A DNA stretch of 64,000 bases, taken from Paulinella micropora. Taxonomy: Eukaryota; Cercozoa; Imbricatea; Euglyphida. Location of the stretch: NCBI GenBank assembly GCA_009731375.1, contig BJOX01000147.1, forward strand, positions 300,970 through 364,969, written 5' to 3'. Every line of letters begins with the position of its first letter. Positions within the stretch are counted from its first letter, which is position 1. Positions 55,620 through 64,000 of the stretch are shown here, in pieces. The notes under the pieces are model-generated. The model was not told where the DNA came from. It made no database searches and saw only the letters and a program-made list of their open reading frames with translations. The position numbers and the translations under genes are program-made.

Positions 55620-58157
55620 TTATGATCCGACGTTTGCCATGTAGTTTACGGCAGTTGCTATATCTCCAGTAACCTCGATCCAGATGTACTCGTTCGAGGC
55701 AACTTCTACTACGCCAGACAGATTCACTGTCGTATACTGCCCGTTGAAAGAAGTACCGTTGCTAAAGGCAGAAGAGTTCAGCCAGCGCACCGACGCGATC
55801 GCCACGTTGCTGGCCGGCCTGTTAGCGCTCTTCTCGACCCAGGCCTCGGCGTTCACGGGACTGCTAGTGGCAGTGTTTTTGAATTTGATGCAGGCATCAA
55901 CGAGCCATTTCCTGGTCATGCCCGAAGTGTTCTGGAACGTGGTGTAGCTGGTAGAAGCGTTGCCAGAGCTAGTCAAGCGAGTGATATTGCCGAAGGAAGG
56001 CGCGATTCTCACCGTGTTGTCGTAAGTCATGACCCTGGTAGCACCATTAGCAAAAGTCAGCGCGGTTTCGCACAGCCAGTGGCCGTAGTCCCAGGTGCCT
56101 AGCTCGAACTCACCGAGGTCGTTGATTTGGAGCACGCGGTCCGTGCCGGCGGAGGGCAGCGCGGTTGGCAGCTTCAGCGTGTTTTTGCCGCACATGAGCG
56201 AATCCACGCCCGTGAGGCCAGTGGCATTGACCGACACGCCCTCGGACTCAACGATGGGCGCAAAGGTCCCCACGGCGGCCTGGGTACTCGAATTTGTCGA
56301 AGTGACAATAAACCGGTGGTAGTAATAGAACGCGGTCGAAGCGGGCGCGCTCGAGTTCAGGGTCTGTAACGTCGAGGTAAAAGAGAAGTTACCTGACAAG
56401 ACCAGTGTCCAGGTACTGCCATTGTCCGACCCCGCCAACGTGAAGCTTTTGGTTGAGCTACTGAGAGAATAGGTATTAGTCAACGCGAAGCTAGTGATTC
56501 TGTAACGGCGCAGCTGGTGCTGGAGCGTAAAGTGTTCGCCGTACACGTTGCTGCCGCCCACGTTGGTAACGGCGTTGTTGGTCGTGTTGATACTCCCGTC
56601 CGAATTGTAGTTGCCGAGGCTAGTCCAGCCATTGGCAGCGACGCCATCGAAAACTCTATAGCTCTCTTGGCCTACAACTGCGGAAGAGTGGCTGACCGCC
56701 CAGTTAGGGTCCGTGGTAGGCGTATAGGCCGACATGGAAGTCCAGATCGGCAGCGCCACCGAGCCAGAAGTCACGACCGTGGTGGAAGTGCTCTGGGTCA
56801 CCATCTGCCCTGCAGAAGTCAGGCTCAGAACGGCTGTCTGGGCCGGCGCGGAGGCTGGCAATAAAGAGCTGGCAGCTGGAATCAAGGGTCACTAACGCAG
56901 TGCTACCAGGCAGGGCGGTCGGTAGCTTGAGTGCAGAGGAGCCAGAAGCAGGAGCGGAAAGCGTGCTGGTGCCTCCCGTCCCGCTGAGAGACAGTGAGCT
57001 GGCTGCCCCTGTCGCGAGCTGGCCTCCCGAGTCCACTGTCACTAACGAAGTGATGCCAGGCAGCGAACTCTGTATCTTTAGCGACGAAGCACCCAGCGCC
57101 CCGGCCGGTGTTAGCGACACCAGCGACGTCGCCGCGGGAGGGTCCGTGTTGATTGTCAGCGCGGTCAGGAAGCCTGTGTTGGTCGCGGTGCTGGCAGCGA
57201 GAGTAAGCGAGGCGGACTCTGGCACGAACGTCGGCACAAGACCACCGATCTGGCAGCTGGAAGTCACGACGGCTTGAAGCTGTTCGAACACGAGCTTGTG
57301 GTACTTGTAAGCGCTGTTGCCAGCCGAAGGGGTCAGAGTGTTCAGTGTGTACCAGCCCCCTGCCAGACCGGTAAAACGGTTCAGGTCGACATAGGTTGTG
57401 TCGTCATCGGAGCCCTGGACCAACACCTGCTTGGGTGCCAGATTGCAGGTGAGGTTATTCGTGTTCCATAGGGCAATAGAGGACAGGCGGTGCTTGCGCG
57501 GGTTGAATATCTTAACACACTCGCTGCCTACGCCGTTGACATAAGTGTTAAAACCGGAGGCCCAGTAAGAAAAGGCATAGTTCAGCACAATCCTGTCTAC
57601 TCGGTAGTCGGAGTTGGCGTTTGAGGTAGAAGACGACAGGGTCCACGAATTCGCGGTCGCCAAAATGTTTGAAACTGTTGTCCAGCTGCTGTAGGCGGTC
57701 GGCCAGACTGGTCCTGTCACTTCGGTCGTAGGTTGCTGTGTGTGACTGAGCTGGCCACTGGCGCCGATAGTCACTAGTGACGTGCTGCTTGGTAGAGCGG
57801 TCGGCAGCCTGAGCGAAGAAGAACCAGTAGTCGGAGCGGAAAGCGTGCTGTCGCCGCCCGCCCCCGTCAGCTTGAGCGTCTACGAGTTCACGAGCGACAC
57901 TTGGTGAGGGTTGTTGTAGTTCGTGTGTGAGGTGAAGGCGGTAGTAGTAGGAGCTCCTACCTGGGCGGCAGTGACTTGGTGAGGGTTGGCGTAGTCTATC
58001 AAGTGACTGCTGAGGCCCGGCGCGCCGTCACTCACTCATCTCACGCCCCCGTCGCAGTCCGAGACGAGGACGTCGCCGTTCTGTCCTGCCCCTGGCAGCA
58101 CAAAAGAGTCAGTCGAGCCATCGAGCAGGCGGCGCTTGTTTCCCCGGCCAGAGTCCA
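55620..58157 (-). CDS. Large fibre protein (element B), interrupted
   Basis: The probable ATG is 58,157. The N-terminal region has NPHQVTAAQVGAPT and a second NPHQV, the turn motif of phage and giant-virus tail fibres. Downstream are repeated SSLKL-type blocks (LPTALP.STALVTLDSSGQL) and discoidin-like beta domains (KHRLSSIALWNTN, VQGSDDDTTYVDL; SFTLAGSDNGSTWTLVLSGNF). Three interruptions: TGA at 58,036-58,038, TAG at 57,881-57,883, and a frameshift near 56,850-56,885. About 840 codons in all. The discoidin-like repeats suggest binding of host surface glycans. Not related in sequence detail to the element A fibre. Confidence 0.75.
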
Positions 58158-58202
58158 TTTAGTTTACTGACTCACCAAGAGAAAAATTTTTTTTTAGTTA
58201 TT

Positions 58203-58421
58203 TTACAGAATCTCGTCTAGGAAATTGTCAACGAAGCGCATCCGCTCCGCCCAAGTGTCTCCGCCGGGGACGTCTCGCGCGGGGTTGATGCAGGCGCCGT
58301 CGCCATAGGATCTGCAGACTAGCGAGGCCAGGTCTCGGGGGTCTCCTCTTTTCCCTGTCCCTGACCAATACAGCTGCCCTTCGAAAAAGCAGGCGCCACA
58401 GGTAGGACAGACTGCTAACAT
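58203..58421 (-). CDS. Small zinc-binding protein (72 aa)
   Basis: The ATG at 58,421 (MLAVCPTCGACFF) is preferred to longer upstream readings, which run into terminal-repeat sequence. It has a CPTCGAC knuckle and later single Cys residues (VCRSYGDGAC), compatible with one zinc site. A CxxCG start in a 70-residue protein is reminiscent of RNA polymerase subunit RPB10, but the second Cys pair is not adjacent as in RPB10, so this stays a weak idea. Confidence 0.45.
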   Translation of the reverse strand: MLAVCPTCGACFFEGQLYWSGTGKRGDPRDLASLVCRSYGDGACINPARDVPGGDTWAERMRFVDNFLDEIL

Positions 58422-58777
58422 TTCGTAATTAATAGAACCAGAGGAAAAAAATCGAACTGGAAAGGGGACAAGCAAATTTAGGGTGTTTTGCGGCGCGGTA
58501 AATAGTTCCGGCTCAGGGTACTTCCTGAGTTTCTGGCAACAATTATTTTTTCTCGTATCACTGCTTTTTTTTCTAGTATCACTGCCTTTTTTGTCCGTAT
58601 CACAGAATTTCTGCCATATCACTAGAGGGACAAAAAGGCAATACGTGCCTGAACCTGCCAAACGAGCGCGTGCCGCGACCTCGATCTAAGCTACCTTCCC
58701 AGGGAGTAACGGACTCTCACAAAACCACCCCACAACCCGAGTAGGCCCCGACACAGGAAGCACTCCCCAAAAAAAAT

Positions 58778-59662
58778 GTGCTGAAAAAATGCCGCTGCAC
58801 CGCGTGTCACCCACCCAAGCGCCGCCTCGTCCTGCCGGCCGGCCGGCTGACCGCGCTCGTCCGACCGGTCGGTTACACCCCCACCCCCTGCGACCCGACC
58901 GTCATGGCCCAGCTGGACGCCGACCGATCCCCGCGCGAGGACATCGACTGGTACGCGCTGCTGGTCAAGGCGGCTACCCAGGGCCTGGACGTCAACTACC
59001 TACGCCTGCGGCTGCTCTCCATGCCCTACCACTGGTCCCCGCTGACCGCCATCACCCTACCGCCGGGGGATGCCTCTCTACTTTCCCTGCTGGACATCTG
59101 CCTGCTCAGCGCGCCTACCGACCCATACATGCCTGCAAGCTGGGGTGTGCCCGACCTGCCACTGGAGCTGCAGACCCTGCATGCCCCGGTGGCTGAGTGG
59201 CTGGATCCGTACATTAAAGACAAGAACGTGGTCCTGCTAGTTTGCAGCTACCTGCCGACCCCTGCTTATTACAGTCCGCTACCCAAGAGAGCACTGGCGG
59301 GCCTACCCAGCGGTCGCCGCGCACAGCTCTACGACCTGATCCACCAGCTGTGCCCATTCCACGCCTGGCGGAGGTGGTATGGCGGTCGGGGCAGAAGGCA
59401 GGAGGCCTTGGCCGNNNNNNNNNNGCAGGAGGCATTGGCCGAAAACCCTGTCATCCAGGAGGAGGAAGCACAGAAAGAGTGGCTAGAATACCTGTACACC
59501 GGGATAGCGGGAGAGCAGGGCCTAGTGCGCGTCGACCCGGTCGATTCCCTCAGAGCCTGACGCTTCTACGAGCGCCTGTACTGGGACGCGGTGGAGGACC
59601 GCCTCAACAGGCGCATACAAGCTGTCTTCCAGCGCCTAGCTAAAAAACTCAGCACGATGTAG
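58778..59662 (+). pseudogene. Terminal-repeat gene of element B, right copy, broken
   Basis: Very similar to the left copy (23,094-24,302 on the minus strand) but with a TAG in its 5' region (about 58,741), a 10-N gap at 59,415, a TGA at 59,558 where the left copy has TGG, and a short deletion after it. Most differences are single substitutions. If the protein matters to the virus, the left copy must supply it. Confidence 0.6.
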
Positions 59663-59780
59663 CGTTCAATAAAAACATATCCTAGCTATTTTCCGAGTCG
59701 GCTAGCCCAAAGGCCACCTATAGACACGCGCGCAGAGCCAGACACCAGCGGATAGCCAAGTGCGCCCACCCTAAAACAAT

Positions 59781-60603
59781 GCGGTGGTTCGTTTTTGACC
59801 CCTGCGCCACCCCCACATCTTATAAGAGTACACTTTCTAGTCAAGGTCAAAAACGAACCACCACCACCGCCACCGGCGGCAGCGGTGGCGCCGGCGGCGG
59901 CGGTGGCGGCGCCGGTGGTTCGTTTCTGGCACCTGCGCCACCCAGTCATCTTATAAGAGTACACTTTCTAGTCAATGTCAAAAACGAACCACTCCCGGTA
60001 CCACCACCCGCCACTGTCGCATCGGATTCGAACCACTGAAATGCGCTCCAAAATCGGTGGCACAAACGTACCAGCCATATCTTATAGAGAGTACTTTCCA
60101 GGTAAGGCCAGGTTCGAACAAATCGTTTTCACTGGAAGTTTTCATCAAATGACAAAAAAATCTGTAGTTCGAACGTGCCTGCCAGGTATCTATAGTCTGT
60201 ACTTTCTAGGTAAGGCCAGATTCGAACCACACATAAAAAAAGAGGCAGCCTGATGGGGCGGAGGGGGGGGGGGGGGGGGGGGGACACACCCCCCNNNNNN
60301 NNNNCAACTCAGTGTGGCAACTAGTGAACTTGGCTGGTCACCGGTGTGGTAGACGGTGTGCCTCCCTTCTCCCCCTCTCCTCTGCACTCTCCTCTGCCAC
60401 TTCTTCTTCTTCTGCTTCTTTTTTTTGTTAGTGTGTGGTTCGAACGCGCCCGCCATATCTTATAGATTGTACTTTCTAGGTAAGGGCAGATTAGAACCAC
60501 TCATTTTCACGGGAAGTTTTCAGCGAAAAAAAAAGCAGTGGTTCGAATGTGCCTGCCATATCTTATAGATTGTACGTTCTAGGTAAGGTCAGATCAGAAC
60601 CAC
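59781..60603. repeat. Hairpin-unit cluster of the right terminal repeat
   Basis: Counterparts of the left units, in inverse order and orientation, with CTTATAAGAG and CTTATAGATT cores and GTGGTTCG/CGAACCAC-type ends, plus two further units at about 60,434-60,500 and 60,538-60,603. A (GGC)n block lies at 59,859-59,920. Confidence 0.75.
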
Positions 60604-61113
60604 GAACAAAAAAGAGGTGGAAGTGGCAAGAAGGGAGGGGGGGGNNNNNNNNNNNNNNNNNNNNNNNNNNNNNNNNNNNNNNNNNNNNNNNNNNNNNNNN
60701 NNNNNNNNNNNNNNNNNNNNNNNNNNNNNNNNNNNNNNNNNNNNNNNNNNNNNNNNNNNNNNNNNNNNNNNNNNNNNNNNNNNNNNNNNNNNNNNNNNNN
60801 NNNNNNNNNNNNNNNNNNNNNNNNNNNNNNNNNNNNNNNNNNNNNNNNNNNNNNNNNNNNNNNNNNNNNNNNNNNNNNNNNNNNNNNNNNNNNNNNNNNN
60901 NNNNNNNNNNNNNNNNNNNNNNNNNNNNNNNNNNNNNNNNNNNNNNNNNNNNNNNNNNNNNNNNNNNNNNNNNNNNNNNNNNNNNNNNNNNNNNNNNNNN
61001 NNNNNNNNNNNNNNNNNNNNNNNNNNNNNNNNNNNNNNNNNNNNNNNNNNNNNNNNNNNNNNNNNNNNNNNNNNNNNNNNNNNNNNNNNNNNNNNNNNNN
61101 NNNNNNNNNNNNN

Positions 61114-61146
<33 letters not shown>

Positions 61147-61884
61147 CGTATCCGATATCGGGGTAGCCAGTGTAGTATCCATCGTCAGAATAGCCAGGGT
61201 AGGGGGGTCGTGTCTATCGTCGAGGTAGCCAGCGTCGGGGTAGCCATGTGCAAGATGTAGCCACGTCCCAGATCCATGTGATGAGTGGTGTGTGTGAGAG
61301 AACACACACGCCACGAGCCAAGCTAGCTGACACGACAGTCTGCCTGTGCCAGCTTGCTTCAGAAAATTTCACTGTGAAACAGTTGTTTTCATATATTATT
61401 TTTCAGAAAAATCACACTTGTGGGACGTGTCCGGTGCCACCGCCCACCACAAATTTTTTATTGCAGATTCTGATAGCGCGTGGCCTGAACAGTCGAATAC
61501 CACTTTTCCCGACTTGAAAGGACCACGATCGAATGCAGGGGAAAGCTGCAAAGTTTGGCTGCCAAAAAAACCCAGAATCATGCCACCTGAAAAATCATGT
61601 GTTTTCTGCCACCCTACGCCACCCGACATGATACTGCCGAAACAGGCAACATAAGTAGACATTTCTGCATTGCCAAAATCGCACTCACTATTACCTTTTT
61701 TGCACAGGTGGCACCGGTGACACCGCTGGTGGCACCACCGACTGTAATTACACTAGTTGTGGATTTGTATAACTAAATGCAACTTTTACCTGCGCGGACA
61801 GAGTACAAAAAGGCAATAAATTATCTCACTAGGGTAAAAATTGCATTTTGTTTTATCAGGCCTAACGACAATTGCGAATTACAT

Positions 61885-61906
61885 ATATACATCATACATA
61901 CATACA

Positions 61907-61937
<31 letters not shown>

Positions 61938-61977
61938 GTACATACATACATACATACATACATACATACATACATAA

Positions 61978-62008
<31 letters not shown>

Positions 62009-62345
62009 CATACATGCACATACATACATACATATATACATACATACATACATATATACATACATACATACATATGTCATGCATATGTATGTATGTATAC
62101 ATACATACATACATACATACATGTGTACATACATACATACATACATACATACATACAGCATATGTACATACATATATACATACATACATACATATATACA
62201 TACATACAAACATACATACATACATACATACATACATACATTACAGACTCATTACATACATATGTGCATTACATACATACATACATACATACAAACATAC
62301 ATACATACATGCATGCATACATACATGCATGCATACATACATATG
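61885..62345. repeat. (ACAT)n microsatellite at right border of element B
   Basis: Tandem ACAT/ATAC units with a short inverted stretch (TATGTATGTATGTATAC, about 62,083-62,100). Unlike the terminal repeat it is on the same strand as the left tract. Confidence 0.95.
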
Positions 62346-62359
62346 TATAGATATAAATT

Positions 62360-62480
62360 CAAAATAATTGTCGATAGGCCTGATAAAACAAAATGCCATT
62401 TTTGCCCTGGTGGGATAATCTATTGCCTTTTTGTCCCGGCCCATGCAGGGAAAAGTGGCATTTGCCGTAAATATTTACGA
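62360..62480. repeat. Direct partial copy of the element B terminus
   Basis: Sequence from about 62,365 (TCGATAGGCCTGATAAAAC) repeats the outermost 100 bases of the left terminal repeat (20,978 onward) in direct orientation, so the right repeat and this copy face each other across the (ACAT)n tract. Confidence 0.75.
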
Positions 62481-62574
62481 CACTACTTACCCGGTCGGCC
62501 CAGACCAGAAGTGGCATTTGCCGTGAATATTCACGACCAGTAAAATTTGCGGATTTTGCGATGGGCAGTCATTT

Positions 62575-62770
62575 TGTGGCACCAGTCACTTTTGTGGTGG
62601 GTTGTGGCACCAGTCTGGGTGATGGCACCAGTCATTTTTGCGGTGGACGGTGGCACCAGTCACTTTTGTGGTGGGTGGTGGCACCAGTCGCCTTTGTGGT
62701 GGGAGGTGGCACCAGTCACTTTTGTGGTGGGCGGTGGCACCCGTCACTTTTGTGGTGGGCGGTGACACCC
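62575..62770. repeat. Tandem repeat of about 30 bp
   Basis: Six to seven units built on GTGGCACCAGTCAC and TTTTGTGGTGGGC, with single-base variants. Related GGTGGCACC and CCCACAAGTG words also occur in the element B terminal repeats. Confidence 0.85.
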
Positions 62771-63384
62771 AGGGTCCGACCGGTCCGGCTTGTCGAAGTG
62801 GATCTTGCGATGTTCAGGCCTATCGATAATCATTACTGAAAATCCTGAACGACCTGGCGCCACCTGCCACCCGGCCCGAACCCATAAGCGAAATTCCTGC
62901 TATTTTCGAAATATGCTGGCTGTTTTTTTTATTTTGCACAAAGCTGTCGGCACTGTTCAGGAGCGGAACCCTTGACCAGATTTTCATGACTGACAAGTGG
63001 CACCACTGACCAAATTTTTCGGTCGACCCACAAGTGCGATTCCTGAGAAACTTTTTTATACAAAGCCAAAAAAGGCAAAACCCACCAAAACCTGTCGGGT
63101 GCAAGGACCGGAACCACGCGCTGTTTTGCGGATATAAGTTGCACAGGTGGCAATCTCCCGCACAACGGTCTTGCGTCTGTTTGACAGTTACCCTAACCGA
63201 GAAGAGACAGTTACGCGGGGGGTGTGTTGCCACATCCGCACTCTCTTTTTTCCCTCGTAACGGTGGTGAATATTTATCCGAAATGCTATCTCCTACTGGT
63301 GTTCCTGGCCATTGCCCAGCCACACTCTTTCTCATGCGAGGATGAGCAGAAGAGGAACGTGGCGTACCCGAAGGAGAAGGAAAG
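62771..63384. other. Unique sequence without a recognisable gene
   Basis: Contains short echoes of terminal-repeat words (CCCACAAGTGCGATT near 63,025) but no credible coding frame. Confidence 0.6.
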
Positions 63385-63395
63385 AAAGAAGGAAT

Positions 63396-63446
<51 letters not shown>

Positions 63447-63523
63447 GTAGAGAGAGAGGTAGAGAGGGAGGTAGAGAGCGAGAGAAAGAGAGAGCGAGAG
63501 AAAGAGAGAGCGATAGAGAGAGA

Positions 63524-63565
<42 letters not shown>

Positions 63566-63607
63566 AAGAAAGAAGAGAGAGAGAGAGAGAGAGAGAGAAA
63601 GAAAGAA

Positions 63608-63680
<73 letters not shown>

Positions 63681-63684
63681 GAAC

Positions 63685-63719
<35 letters not shown>

Positions 63720-63786
63720 AAGACGGAGAGAGAGAGAGAGATAGATAGAGAGAGAGAGAGATAGATAGATAGATAGATAGATAGAC

Positions 63787-63829
<43 letters not shown>

Positions 63830-63870
63830 GAAAGATAGATAGAGAGAGAGATAGAGAGATAGATAGAGAA

Positions 63871-63921
<51 letters not shown>

Positions 63922-64000
63922 TACAGACAGACATACAGACAGAAAGAGACAGAGAGACAGACAGAAAGACAGAAAGTCAGAGAGAGAGAGAGAGAGAGAG
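63385..64000. repeat. (GA)n, (GATA)n and (GACA)n microsatellite
   Basis: About 600 bp of GA-rich simple sequence continuing to the end of the window. Frames in it are artefacts. Confidence 0.95.

Larger units (their letters stand above)
58547..61880. repeat. Right inverted terminal repeat of element B
   Basis: Reverse complement of 20,965-24,195, about 3.3 kb with substitutions, gaps (59,415-59,424; 60,295-60,304; 60,645-61,113) and extra hairpin units at 60,434 and 60,538. The region 59,663-61,880 holds no credible gene. Confidence 0.9.

Noticed and set aside
58203-58421. RNA polymerase subunit RPB10
   Set aside because: The CxxCG start fits but the adjacent Cys-Cys of the family is missing, and no other RNA polymerase subunit is present.
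61872-62543. Long Tyr-Ile-His-Thr repeat frames
   Set aside because: Artefacts of the (ACAT)n tract.

Overview
The window looks like two different double-stranded DNA viruses (or viral elements) of the Bamfordvirae type lying side by side on one gapped eukaryotic scaffold, separated and flanked by simple-sequence DNA ((GA)n and (ACAT)n microsatellites). The host cannot be named from the sequence. Spliceosomal-type introns, zinc-finger late transcription factors and double-jelly-roll capsid genes point to viruses of a eukaryote. Assignments rest on motifs read by eye; no search was run.

Element A (1-19,408) is AT-rich, about 19.4 kb, and is bounded by inverted terminal repeats of at least 670 bp. 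It has the morphogenesis set of a polinton-like virus or virophage-size element: major capsid protein (11.7-13.1 kb), minor capsid/penton protein (13.1-13.8 kb), an A32-like packaging ATPase (9.7-10.6 kb, frameshifted), a modular fibre with a C-terminal S74 chaperone domain (1.9-5.8 kb, internally inverted and interrupted) and beta-rich attachment-type proteins. No polymerase, primase or helicase is visible. Its one DNA-processing enzyme is a tyrosine recombinase that resembles hairpin-telomere resolvases. An iteron-like, palindrome-rich intergenic region (17.3-17.7 kb) is a candidate origin. The right terminal repeat is followed by 16 nt and then the same repeat in the opposite orientation, as expected for a read through a hairpin end or a replication junction.

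Element B (about 20,965-61,880) is GC-rich, about 41 kb, with 3.2-3.3 kb inverted terminal repeats. It encodes a replication block (family A-like TV-Pol polymerase joined to an origin-binding-protein helicase, a probable SSB, a possible sliding clamp, RuvC-like Holliday junction resolvase), both ribonucleotide reductase subunits, VLTF-2-like and VLTF-3-like late transcription factors, a YABBY/HMG-like protein, a second and larger telomere-resolvase-like recombinase, a packaging ATPase, a major capsid protein split in the assembly, a penton protein, several membrane and basic proteins, and two fibre or attachment genes. Size and hallmark genes recall mriyavirus-scale relatives of Nucleocytoviricota, but the TV-Pol-type polymerase is more typical of polinton-like viruses. 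Four genes carry introns of 50-55 nt with GT-AG ends.

The two elements share a homologous attachment-type protein and both encode telomere-resolvase-like recombinases, despite very different base composition. This makes a helper virus plus dependent satellite (virophage-like) pair a plausible reading. Many genes carry single frameshifts or in-frame stops. Several of the eleven 10-N gaps separate overlapping, slightly different contig ends, so sequence variants, assembly error and genuine decay must be kept apart.
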